Of a DNA stretch of 64,000 nt, positions 46,491-55,064 are shown piece by piece. The DNA is taken from the NCBI RefSeq assembly GCF_004363045.1, contig NZ_SNYJ01000009.1:1-64000 (forward strand), in the 5' to 3' direction. Under the pieces are notes generated by a model. It was not told the origin of the DNA and did no database searches. It was given only the letters and a program-made list of their open reading frames with translations. Position 1 is the stretch's first letter. The number at the start of each line of letters is the position of its first letter. Source of the DNA: Aureibacillus halotolerans (GTDB lineage: Bacteria; Bacillota; Bacilli; Bacillales; DSM-28697). Made by a program: the position numbers and the translations under genes.

Positions 46491-47656
46491 CCGCTTCTTT
46501 GCCTCCTTTTCGTATCAATAATGGGCTCGTAAATGTCTACTAGTTGAGACACGACGGCTCTTTCGCTAAACCTTGCAATACAGCCTTCACGTATACGCTG
46601 AGGTGAATAGGTGTCGATCGTTGAAGCGAGCTTACGAAGGGCGTTGCTCAGTGCAGCGACATCACCAACGGGCACTTGCAGGCCATTGTCTTTTGTGACA
46701 AATGCGTCTGGCCCTCCACACGCTGTGGCAATGACTGGTTTTCCGCACGCCATTGCTTCAATGTACACGACTCCAAAGGTTTCGTAGTGGCTAGCAAGCA
46801 CAAACGCATCACACGCCTGCATCGACCGGATAACGTCACTGCGAGAAAGCATCCCTAAAAACGTGACTTGCTCATCAATTTGCAGTGATTGGGCCAGTTT
46901 GATAAGAGATGCCTTTTCAGGTCCATCGCCGCCAATGACAAGTCTGGCAGCGCTGTTCTTGTGGGCCGAAGCAAACGCCGTCAAGAGCTCATGCATGCCC
47001 TTGCCTTTTGTAAGAAGGGCGCAGCTAAAAAACTGGAACGGTTCGTTTTGCTGTTGCCTCGATTGGGTGATGTTAAATTGTTCCGTGTCGACGATGTTCG
47101 GCACCACGACTGGCGAACGCCCAGTCGTTTCTTTAATCGTGGCAGCTAGTCCACCACCCACTGCCAACACTGCGTTCGCCTGCTCGACAATCGCCGGGAG
47201 CACGTTCGCCTGTTCAGAGGTGAGTCGCTGCTGCCCAACGGAAGAGGCGTGCTCGGTTAACACAAAGGGAAGTTGATGAATGTTGGCGAGCATTCCTGCT
47301 GCCCAGCCACCCCAAAAGCTAGCATGGGCATGTATCAGATCTGGGACCCCTTCTTCCGCTTCAATTTGATCGTACAGGCGTTCAAGCTCTCTACGGTAAA
47401 GCTCACGAGGAGGCTGCTGCTTCCAGAGACGCCATCTGTAAGCAATGCTACGATACGTGGTCACCCCATCCTGATCTGTTTTCGTTCTCCCCACTTGTCC
47501 GGCCGTCCGCCATTCTTTAAGACTGCGAATTTCAGGGTAAGCGACGGTCACCTTAATGCCGTGCTTGGCAAGCGCCTGCGCCTGGGCTTGAAAGAAACTG
47601 CCGCCAATCGGCTGGCGTTCAGTCGGATACCAAGAAGGGACAATTAACACATGCAT
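46487..47656 (-). CDS. Family 4 glycosyltransferase (EpsD/EpsF-like)
   Basis: Protein of 389 residues: HVLIVPSWYPTERQPIGGSFF, DLIHAHASFWGG, FVLTEHASSVG, GDGPEKASLIKLA, and ASHYETFGVVYIEAMACGKPVIA (the GT4 ExFGxxxxE signature). GGAGTGCAACGGT precedes ATG. Fourth GT4 of the locus, enough for a repeat unit of about four or five sugars with the initiating transferase. Confidence 0.88.
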   Translation of the reverse strand: MHVLIVPSWYPTERQPIGGSFFQAQAQALAKHGIKVTVAYPEIRSLKEWRTAGQVGRTKTDQDGVTTYRSIAYRWRLWKQQPPRELYRRELERLYDQIEAEEGVPDLIHAHASFWGGWAAGMLANIHQLPFVLTEHASSVGQQRLTSEQANVLPAIVEQANAVLAVGGGLAATIKETTGRSPVVVPNIVDTEQFNITQSRQQQNEPFQFFSCALLTKGKGMHELLTAFASAHKNSAARLVIGGDGPEKASLIKLAQSLQIDEQVTFLGMLSRSDVIRSMQACDAFVLASHYETFGVVYIEAMACGKPVIATACGGPDAFVTKDNGLQVPVGDVAALSNALRKLASTIDTYSPQRIREGCIARFSERAVVSQLVDIYEPIIDTKRRQRSG

Positions 47657-47678
47657 ACCGTTGCACTCCTTTCTATCA

Positions 47679-48995
47679 TCAAACGGCCGTTCGCCGGCGC
47701 CTCGCTACGAAGTGCCACAAGGCTTCGATGTCCTTTGGTTGAACACATAGAAAGGTCAGCCATGGCATATGCGTCATGCGGCGGAAAATAAGGCATTTGA
47801 TGAGCCAATTGATGCCATACGTCACCGATGTTGCCAGCGCTGCGCCTTTAATGCCAAGCCAAGGGATAAAGGCGATATTCAAGAGAATGTTGCACACGAC
47901 CATGGCGATGGACACATACAGGTTGTATTCCGGTTTGCCTCGTCCTGCAACGTCATTGGAGAAAATTTTAGCAACTGCACCGAGGACGATGCCGGGCAAC
48001 AACCATTTCAGCACAACAGCAGCTTGTGCGTATTCAGCGCCGAGGACGAGGTGCACAGCAGGCTCACTAATAACCCAAAGCACAACACCCATCGCGAGCG
48101 ACAGCCCACATGTCATTCGGGCGACGGTAGACGTGAGACGATTTTTTTCAGACTCCGACTTGCTCGAGGCAATTTCCGGATAGAGCACCGTTGTGATCGC
48201 CTGCGAGACCATCCAAAGCTTTTCTGCAAACGATACGGTAACAAAATAGATACCAACAGCCGCCGGGGATAAATAAAACGACACAAGCAAGAGATCGACG
48301 CGGTAGTTTAAGAACGCCATCACATTGCTCATATACGCCTTACTGCCAAACGCAATTGACGATTTCATATAGCCTGGACGCCATGTCGCCTTTTTCCATG
48401 TCAGCTGGAGGCGTGAACGAAGCAGCCAGGCAACCACACCTAAAGTCACGATTTGAGCGACGGCATAGGCAATAAGGGCACCGGGGAGTCCGAGATGAAA
48501 GACAGACAGTGCCAGCCAAACGCTTGCTAGTAAGCTCAGATGTGTCGTTAGCACGATGATATTAAAGGAGGCAAAATCCTTTACCGCTTGAAACAATGCC
48601 TGAAAGAAACGAGAGGCAAACAAGACCGGCAGCAAAAAAAGCATCCCAATAAGCAGTGTGTTGTCAAGCGCGCCAAAAAAAGCATCGCCAAACAAAACGA
48701 TGAGGACGCCGACAACAATGGCAAGCGTGCTGAGCATCGCCGCTGTGATCGTATTCGTTTTCCACGCGTCAGCCACATTAATCTGTTTCTGCCCGATGTA
48801 ATAAACCGACGATTGCCCAACGCCAAGATTCATAAACGTCATCAGTAGCGTTGGCAATAAAATCGCTAATGCATAAGCCCCTTGACCGGACGGCCCTAGC
48901 TCACGCGCAATCAGCACCGTCGTCAGCAACCCTGCGCCAATACCCGCCATTTGTCGTAACAACGTCATAAAGGCATTTTTCATAAAGGTCTTCAC
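47679..48995 (-). CDS. Wzx-type oligosaccharide flippase (locus 2)
   Basis: Protein of 438 residues with about 12-14 membrane segments: FMTLLRQMAGIGAGLLTTVL, ARELGPSGQGAYAL and FYLSPAAVGIYFVTV are typical of the polysaccharide-transport family. It would flip the locus 2 repeat unit. It overlaps the upstream pyruvyl transferase gene by 4 nt and ends in a basic tail (RRRRT). Confidence 0.87.
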   Translation of the reverse strand: MKTFMKNAFMTLLRQMAGIGAGLLTTVLIARELGPSGQGAYALAILLPTLLMTFMNLGVGQSSVYYIGQKQINVADAWKTNTITAAMLSTLAIVVGVLIVLFGDAFFGALDNTLLIGMLFLLPVLFASRFFQALFQAVKDFASFNIIVLTTHLSLLASVWLALSVFHLGLPGALIAYAVAQIVTLGVVAWLLRSRLQLTWKKATWRPGYMKSSIAFGSKAYMSNVMAFLNYRVDLLLVSFYLSPAAVGIYFVTVSFAEKLWMVSQAITTVLYPEIASSKSESEKNRLTSTVARMTCGLSLAMGVVLWVISEPAVHLVLGAEYAQAAVVLKWLLPGIVLGAVAKIFSNDVAGRGKPEYNLYVSIAMVVCNILLNIAFIPWLGIKGAALATSVTYGINWLIKCLIFRRMTHMPWLTFLCVQPKDIEALWHFVARRRRTAV

Positions 48996-50281
48996 AGCTG
49001 TGACGCCACCTTTTCGTCTGCCAGAATGCGAGTCAAGGTGTCCTCGAGTTGCTGGCGCTCATACTTCAGCTGTACTCTTGCTTCATGAAAGGTTTTCGTT
49101 CCCTCTTTGGCAATGGCTAGAATGTGATCCGCCATCGCTTCGATTTGATCCGGGGTTAAAGGCTGACTGAGCTTCTTCATCGACAAGTAGTCGGCTGGCT
49201 TGTTAATACGTTCAATAAAATAATTGACCTTCGGCTGATAATTCGCTGCAACCACATTCGTCCCCGCACAAAGTGAGAGAATCAGGGAATGCAAACGCGT
49301 ACCAAGCACAAGGTCAAATTCGGATGTCGTGTCAAGCAATGCTTCAACGCTCATATGCGTCGAGTTTACCGCCACAGCGTCTTTTGTTTTCATGGTCGCC
49401 TGCACCTGCCTAGCGACCTGTTCATCCGCAGGATAATTGGTCGCAAAAAACGTCACCTTCGCTTGAGAGTGTTTCACAAGCACTGCGTCGAGCACGGCGC
49501 CCATGTTTGTCGTGTAGGCCTTGTAGATCTCTGGCGAATGAGTCGGCCAATAGAAATCAGCATAGTAGGGCACAACCGTGACGCCGATATGAAGGTTTTC
49601 AGACTTTCGCACCAGTGGCTCATGCTCGCGAAACAGTCCTAGCGCGAGATCCGCATGCACGACAGGGGCAACGCCTGTGACCTTCTCAATCACATCGGCA
49701 CTGCCCTGATCTCGTACAGACACAAAGCAGGTGCTAACGATTTTTTTCATCGTATGCTTGGCAGCCGCTGATTTTAACGGTCCCGCTCCAACACCTAAAA
49801 ACACGACTGGCACACCGGCATTTTTCGCTTCTGCCAATACTTCCTGTAAAAAAAACACCCATGTCGGGTAAATGTCCATCAATACATTGCCACCGCCAAA
49901 AATGAGCACATCAAGTCCGTTGAACAACTTCGGTGAAATGCGCTTCATTTTCTTGGCGCGGCGTCTCGCTTCATCTGCGTAGGCCGCCACCGTTGGCGAT
50001 GCTTTTTTTACGGCAAGAAAGGTCTGCTTGATTAGCGAACGTGGCTGCTGACCACCACTAGAGACCGAGGCAGCCTTAGGTCGCGCGGCGCTCCAATTGA
50101 CAAAGGAGATGCCTTCCCCTGCTTTGCCAAGTGCGGTTCTCGTCACATTGTCGTTGCCTGTAAACACCGTGATGTCTATTGCGGTTCGATGCTCATCAAG
50201 CATTGAAAGCAAACCTTTTAAAATCGCTTCGTCTCCAATGCTTCCTCCGCCATAGGAGCCTATGATGCCAACCTGCTTCAT
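48992..50281 (-). CDS. Polysaccharide pyruvyl transferase family protein
   Basis: Protein of 429 residues of the CsaB/EpsI/EpsO family: MKQVGIIGSYGGGSIGDEAIL, IFGGGNVLMDIYPTW, VVFLGVGAGPLKS, SVRDQGS, and the C-terminal LVLGTRLHSLILSLCAGTNVV. It transfers pyruvate ketal from PEP to a sugar of the repeat unit, adding negative charge. It overlaps both neighbours by 4 nt. Family call is firm; the site of pyruvylation is unknown. Confidence 0.9.
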   Translation of the reverse strand: MKQVGIIGSYGGGSIGDEAILKGLLSMLDEHRTAIDITVFTGNDNVTRTALGKAGEGISFVNWSAARPKAASVSSGGQQPRSLIKQTFLAVKKASPTVAAYADEARRRAKKMKRISPKLFNGLDVLIFGGGNVLMDIYPTWVFFLQEVLAEAKNAGVPVVFLGVGAGPLKSAAAKHTMKKIVSTCFVSVRDQGSADVIEKVTGVAPVVHADLALGLFREHEPLVRKSENLHIGVTVVPYYADFYWPTHSPEIYKAYTTNMGAVLDAVLVKHSQAKVTFFATNYPADEQVARQVQATMKTKDAVAVNSTHMSVEALLDTTSEFDLVLGTRLHSLILSLCAGTNVVAANYQPKVNYFIERINKPADYLSMKKLSQPLTPDQIEAMADHILAIAKEGTKTFHEARVQLKYERQQLEDTLTRILADEKVASQL

Positions 50282-51621
50282 AGCTTGGAGTATTCGCCTT
50301 TTGTTTCTAGCTGTCCAAAGCAGTTGCGCGTATCAAAAATGACTTTCGCATGTTCGGCAATCAAGCTGTAATCGACATTCGTATGGTCAGTTGTCACGAG
50401 CACAAGATCAGCCGCTTCAACCTCTTGCTTTGTAAGGGGAACCGTACGAACAGTCTTTTTCGATAACGGGAATTCTGAAACGAACGGATCGTGCACGCGC
50501 CAGTTCGCACCATTTTCCTCGAACGATTGGAGGATTGGCAATGTTGGCGATTCACGGTAATCAGAAATGTCCTTTTTGTAAGCGACGCCGAGAACGAGAA
50601 TACGAGCATTACGTAAGGAACGACCTTCATTGTTCAACACCTGTGAACAACGATTGACAACGAAATCTGGCATTGAATTGTTGATTTCACCCGCTGTTTC
50701 AATCAAGCGTGTGTGGTAATTGAACTCACGCGCCTTCCATGTGAGGTAAAAAGGATCGATTGGGATGCAGTGCCCGCCAAGGCCTGGTCCAGGATAAAAG
50801 GCTGAAAACCCATACGGCTTTGTCGATGCCGCCTGAATGACCTCCCACACATCAATGTCCATTTTGTTGCAGAGAATCGCCATTTCATTGGCAAGGGCGA
50901 TGTTTAAATGACGATACGTGTTTTCAAGAATTTTCTCCATTTCAGCAATGGCTGGTGACGATACTTCGTGCACTTCTCCATCAAGCACAGAGCGGTACAT
51001 GACAGCCGCTACTTCCGTGCAAGCCTTTGTCATGCCGCCAACAACCTTTGGTGTGTTTTTCGTATTAAAATGCTTGTTGCCTGGGTCGACACGCTCTGGC
51101 GAATAGGCAATAAAGAAATCTTCACCACAGCGTAAGCCGGACATTTCGAGCATTGGCTTGACGACTTCCTCCGTTGTGCCTGGATACGTTGTGCTTTCAA
51201 GTACAACGAGCATATCCTTGTGCAAGTATCGGGAAATTTCCATCGCTGAGCTCTCGACATAGCTTGTGTCGGGCTGCTTGTAAATATCTAATGGGGTTGG
51301 TACGCAAATGGCGACGGCGTCGACTTCCTTGATTTTTGAGTAATCCGTCGTCGCCTGCAAACGACCAGCGTCAATCATATGGGACAACTCTTCATCGATG
51401 ACATCGCCTATGTAGTTAATGCTATTGTTGACCATGTGCACGCGGTTCGGTTGAACATCAAAACCAATGACGGAATACCCCGCCTTCGCTTTTTCAACGG
51501 CCAGAGGCAAGCCTACATAACCGAGCCCCACCACTCCGATAACGGCGGTTTTGTTTTCAAGTTTTTGAATCAGCTGCTCTTTGCTCGCATTGCCTTTTAC
51601 TGTATTAGCTTGTGCTGGCAT
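50278..51621 (-). CDS. UDP-GlcNAc 6-dehydrogenase, WbpA/WecC type
   Basis: About 447 residues from ATG at 51621 (AAAGGAGTGTGCAGCGTT); the longer frame to 51717 lies inside the previous gene. Nucleotide-sugar dehydrogenase with VIGVVGLGYVGLPLAVEKA, PTPLDIYKQPD, ESTTYPGTTEEV, SPERVDPGN, the catalytic Cys in PGLGGHCIPIDPFYLTWK, and AYKKDISDYRESP. The HCIPIDPFYL form is that of N-acetylhexosamine dehydrogenases. Followed by the WbpB-like gene that overlaps it upstream, supporting UDP-GlcNAcA production. Confidence 0.9.
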   Translation of the reverse strand: MPAQANTVKGNASKEQLIQKLENKTAVIGVVGLGYVGLPLAVEKAKAGYSVIGFDVQPNRVHMVNNSINYIGDVIDEELSHMIDAGRLQATTDYSKIKEVDAVAICVPTPLDIYKQPDTSYVESSAMEISRYLHKDMLVVLESTTYPGTTEEVVKPMLEMSGLRCGEDFFIAYSPERVDPGNKHFNTKNTPKVVGGMTKACTEVAAVMYRSVLDGEVHEVSSPAIAEMEKILENTYRHLNIALANEMAILCNKMDIDVWEVIQAASTKPYGFSAFYPGPGLGGHCIPIDPFYLTWKAREFNYHTRLIETAGEINNSMPDFVVNRCSQVLNNEGRSLRNARILVLGVAYKKDISDYRESPTLPILQSFEENGANWRVHDPFVSEFPLSKKTVRTVPLTKQEVEAADLVLVTTDHTNVDYSLIAEHAKVIFDTRNCFGQLETKGEYSKL

Positions 51622-52648
51622 AACGCTGCACACTCCTTTGTAATGTAATCGGTTGCTGTGTCGCATCTGAACGATAGAAAGCATCCACGAGCTCAAGAGC
51701 GGCGCGACCGTCTTCACCAGCTACGGCTGGTGCCCGTCCACCTTTCACCGCTTGGACAAAATCTTCAATGATGGCGTGGTGTCCGGGCTGTCCGACGGGA
51801 TCGGTCTTGATTTTATCCAGTAGCAACTGTGTCTCCATTTCGTTCATGCCTTCAATATCAATATGTTCGATCCAATTGGCTGTCACACCACCGAGCTTGA
51901 CGGTGCCTCTTTCGCCAAAAATGCATAACGTTTCCTCAAGATTTTTCGGATAAACAGTGGTCGCTGCCTCAACGATGCCTAGCGCACCATCGGCGAAACG
52001 CAGTACGCCAGTGGACACATCCTCTGCCTCCATCCGCCGAAAGCGTGTCGCCTGCATACTAAACACGCTGTCCACTGGGCCGATTAACCAAAGCAATAAA
52101 TCGAGGTGGTGGATCGCCTGATTCATGAGAACGCCGCCATCCAATGCTTTTGTTCCGCGCCAGGATGATTGATCATAGTAGGCTTGATTCCGATTCCAAC
52201 GAACAGCTGCGTTCACGTGGCTAATACGCCCGAACGCACCACTGTCCAACAACCGCTTTACTTCCATCACAGCCGGACGAAAGCGGTTAGGGTGGACAAC
52301 GGCAAGCTTTACGCGATGCTTCGTGCACTCACGAAGCATCCGATCCGCATCCTCAAGCGTAATGGACATCGGTTTTTCCACGATGACATGCTTGCGATGC
52401 TGCGCCGCCGCACAAGCGATGGTGGCATGAAACCCACTAGGAACAGCGATAATAACGCCTTCCACCTGGCGATCATTCAAAATGGCGTCCAGTGACGCAT
52501 AGGCTTTTGTGTCGTACTGCTCAGCAAACGTTCGCGCCGTCTCAGATGATGTGTCATATACACCTGCTAGCGTGGAAGACTCACTAGTTACGATGGCATC
52601 AGCGTGCTTTTTCGCGATATGGCCGCAGCCAATTAGGGCAAATTTCAC
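51605..52648 (-). CDS. Gfo/Idh/MocA oxidoreductase, WbpB/WlbA-like
   Basis: Protein of 347 residues: ALIGCGHIAKKHADAI (NAD site), EKPMSITLEDADRML (family signature) and VHPNRFRPAVMEVKRLL. In ManNAc3NAcA pathways this enzyme oxidises C3 of UDP-GlcNAcA before transamination. It is directly upstream of the WbpA-like gene and overlaps its start by 17 nt. The start ATG has GGAGGTTGCGAG upstream, immediately next to repeat array D. Confidence 0.86.
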   Translation of the reverse strand: MKFALIGCGHIAKKHADAIVTSESSTLAGVYDTSSETARTFAEQYDTKAYASLDAILNDRQVEGVIIAVPSGFHATIACAAAQHRKHVIVEKPMSITLEDADRMLRECTKHRVKLAVVHPNRFRPAVMEVKRLLDSGAFGRISHVNAAVRWNRNQAYYDQSSWRGTKALDGGVLMNQAIHHLDLLLWLIGPVDSVFSMQATRFRRMEAEDVSTGVLRFADGALGIVEAATTVYPKNLEETLCIFGERGTVKLGGVTANWIEHIDIEGMNEMETQLLLDKIKTDPVGQPGHHAIIEDFVQAVKGGRAPAVAGEDGRAALELVDAFYRSDATQQPITLQRSVQRYASTS

Positions 52649-52749
52649 TCTCGCAACCTCCTTTGGCTTTGTCTGTGTCTCGCAACAAAAAGGCGCAGTC
52701 GGGCGATAAATTGTTTATCGCTCGGCGCCAGTGGGATCTAAATATCTTA

Positions 52750-52959
52750 GTTTGGGCTCGCTTTCCGGTGATTTCGGCTCGCTTTCCCTCCGTTTGGGCT
52801 CGCTTTCCCGCTTTTTGGGCTCGCTTCCTCTTCATTTGGGCTCGCTTTTCACGGAATGGCTCGCTTCCTCCGCATTTCGGCTCGCTTTCCCTCCATTTCG
52901 GCTCGCTTTCCTGCATTTTAGGCTCGCTTCCTCCGCATTTCGGCTCGCTTTCTTCCTCA
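52750..52959. repeat. Repeat array D: core TTTCGGCTCGCTT, 10 units inside EPS locus 2
   Basis: GGCTCGC positions: 52755, 52776, 52797, 52818, 52839, 52858, 52879, 52900, 52921, 52942: steps 21,21,21,21,19,21,21,21,21. Units n and n+5 are 103 bp apart throughout. It occupies the intergenic gap between CapD2 and the Gfo/Idh gene, in the middle of a transcribed operon. On the minus strand each unit reads GCGAGCCGAAA. Confidence 0.93.
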
Positions 52960-53032
52960 ACGTGCTCAATCTTCATTCCAGTGGGTGCACACACTCCGGT
53001 AAAACCCTTTTTTTTCTGTATTCTATCTCTAT

Positions 53033-54856
53033 TTATGACCAGGAACTCACAAGCTGAGCGGCTGGTTCTGGTACCTTGGTTTGACGGTTCGCTAAGTGTA
53101 GGACGGCCTTCCGAATGTCCTGTCCAGACATACTAGAAAAGGTCGCAAGCAAATGTTCAATTTCACCAATATACAGCGTCGCCGTTTTACCGACATAAAT
53201 TTTCGGATGTACTTTTCGCTGACCGGCCTCATCTGCGCCTAGCAGCTCTTCAAATAATTTTTCTCCAGGACGCATCCCCGTAAAGGTGACTGGAATATCA
53301 TCAGCAGAATACCCGGATAGATGAATAAGATTGTGGGCAAGATCGACAATACGAACGGGCTCACCCATATCAAGCACGAAAATTTCACCGCCGTGAGCAA
53401 GCGCACCTGCCTGAATGACGAGACGTGAAGCTTCAGGAATCGTCATAAAATACCTGCGCATGTCGGGATGCGTTACGGTGACGGGACCGCCTGATTTAAT
53501 TTGTTCCTTAAACAGTGGAATGACACTGCCGCGACTGCCTAGCACATTGCCAAAGCGCACCGCAACAAAACGAGTGTGGCTTTGACTGTTCATATGCTGC
53601 ACGATCATTTCAGCAAGACGCTTCGATGCCCCCATGACACTCGTCGGGTTCACCGCTTTGTCTGTTGAAACCATCACGAAGGTTTTGACGTTCGCAGCGT
53701 CACTGGCCATAGCTACGTTTTTCGTGCCCATGACATTGTTTTTAATGGCTTCTTCAGGGTTCCGTTCCATTAAAGGCACATGCTTGTGAGCGGCTGCATG
53801 ATACACCACCTCTGGCGCATGCTTTTGAAGCACCTTCTCCATTTTGTCGTAATACTGAATATCGGCAATCTCCGTATCAATCGGCAAATCAGGCCATGAA
53901 CGACGCAGCTCCATTTCAATAGAATAGATGCTGTTTTCTCCGTGTCCTAACAAGATTAGTCGACCTGGCGTAAATGACGCTACTTGACGGCAAATCTCCG
54001 AGCCAATCGACCCTCCAGCACCTGTTACTAACACTGTTTTTCCTGTTAACGTGCCAGCTACGCTTTCAGTATCAAGGCGAACGGGTTCACGCCCAAGCAA
54101 GTCTTCCACTTCGACATCTTTGAACTGATTCAACTGCACCTTGCCTGAAATGAGATCTTCAATGTGCGGCAGGGTTTGCGTCTTAATGTTTGTTTTCCGG
54201 CAAACGGAAACGAGCTTTCGAAGCATGTCTTTCGGGAGGGAAGGAATGGCAATGACGATATGCTGAATCTCTTTTTCGTTGACGACCTCTAGCATCTTGT
54301 CGGTGCCTCCGTAAACGGGAAGTCCCATGATTTCCATACCCCGCTTTTGCCCGTCGTCATCAATAAAGGCCACTGGTATTAGCGCCTGATGACTGTTCAG
54401 CAGTTGGCGTGCAACCATTGTGCCGGCTGAACCTGCTCCAACGACCAATGTACGAACGCCAGGTTTTTTCCCAGGAAGCCAGCGACTGCGAACCATACGC
54501 CATGAAAAACGCGCGCCGCCGATAAACAATATATGAAACATCCAGGAAATGACGAGAACTCGTGGAGTCATTTCTTGAAACAAAAGCATCTGTGTCATTG
54601 CTGTCAACAACTGGGCAAATGTAGCGACGATAAAAATCATCATCAGCTCGCCAACGCTTGCGTACGACCATACCTTCTTATACAGCTTGTACAAATGGGC
54701 TAGCGCGTGGTGACTAATCACAATCGCTGCCATTGTGACGAGAAGAACGTTTTGATTTAGTGGCATATTGACGAGTTGCTCTGCCATGAACAAACCAAAA
54801 ACCAACAGCAGTGAATCTAGCAGCATCCATGCCGTTGTTCGTTTTGCGTATGTCAT
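53033..54856 (-). CDS. CapD/EpsC-type membrane UDP-sugar 4,6-dehydratase (locus 2)
   Basis: Protein of 607 residues with four N-terminal membrane segments and two Rossmann domains (VVGAGSAGTMVARQL; VTGAGGSIGSEICRQ). Catalytic stretch STDKAVNPTSVMGASK, the Met-for-Tyr form of the long EpsC/PglF dehydratases. CAAAGGAGGGCAGAG precedes the ATG. With the EpsN- and EpsM-type genes at 33-39 kb it completes a UDP-bacillosamine route. It lies right after the EAR element, the same position as epsC in B. subtilis. Confidence 0.93.
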   Translation of the reverse strand: MTYAKRTTAWMLLDSLLLVFGLFMAEQLVNMPLNQNVLLVTMAAIVISHHALAHLYKLYKKVWSYASVGELMMIFIVATFAQLLTAMTQMLLFQEMTPRVLVISWMFHILFIGGARFSWRMVRSRWLPGKKPGVRTLVVGAGSAGTMVARQLLNSHQALIPVAFIDDDGQKRGMEIMGLPVYGGTDKMLEVVNEKEIQHIVIAIPSLPKDMLRKLVSVCRKTNIKTQTLPHIEDLISGKVQLNQFKDVEVEDLLGREPVRLDTESVAGTLTGKTVLVTGAGGSIGSEICRQVASFTPGRLILLGHGENSIYSIEMELRRSWPDLPIDTEIADIQYYDKMEKVLQKHAPEVVYHAAAHKHVPLMERNPEEAIKNNVMGTKNVAMASDAANVKTFVMVSTDKAVNPTSVMGASKRLAEMIVQHMNSQSHTRFVAVRFGNVLGSRGSVIPLFKEQIKSGGPVTVTHPDMRRYFMTIPEASRLVIQAGALAHGGEIFVLDMGEPVRIVDLAHNLIHLSGYSADDIPVTFTGMRPGEKLFEELLGADEAGQRKVHPKIYVGKTATLYIGEIEHLLATFSSMSGQDIRKAVLHLANRQTKVPEPAAQLVSSWS

Positions 54857-54911
54857 CTCTGCCCTCCTTTGACGTTATGAGAAAAGATTTATATTAAATA
54901 CTTTTTTAAAT

Positions 54912-55032
54912 GCATAGGGCATTAAACCCCACCTCACACCACACTCTTGACGACAGGCGTCTAAGGAGCTTACGTTCACTCCCACAGCATGATCGAGTGC
55001 CTCTCATAGATATCGGCCAAGGAGGCATTGCC
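54912..55032 (-). ncRNA. EAR (epsC) RNA antitermination element, copy 2
   Basis: Minus-strand leader between the kinase and CapD genes, exactly the B. subtilis epsB-EAR-epsC position. 5' part GCCTCC ... GAGAGGC can pair, followed by GGCACTCG, CATGCTGTGGGA, CTTAGACGCC, GTGTGGTGTGAGGTGGGG and TTTAATGCCCTA. Five blocks match the copy at 21320-21442 in order. No covariance search was possible. Confidence 0.82.
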
Positions 55033-55064
55033 GTTTTCGTTCCTACATTTCAAATCCAATCGAC

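Noticed and set aside
29725-52959. CRISPR arrays
   Set aside because: The 21-bp periodic arrays have no constant repeat of 23 bp or more with unique spacers, and no cas genes are present.
52599-52994. Minus-strand frame with repeating SEPKxxES peptide over array D
   Set aside because: Repeat-derived translation; the unit is 21/19 bp and other frames are also open; no ribosome site.
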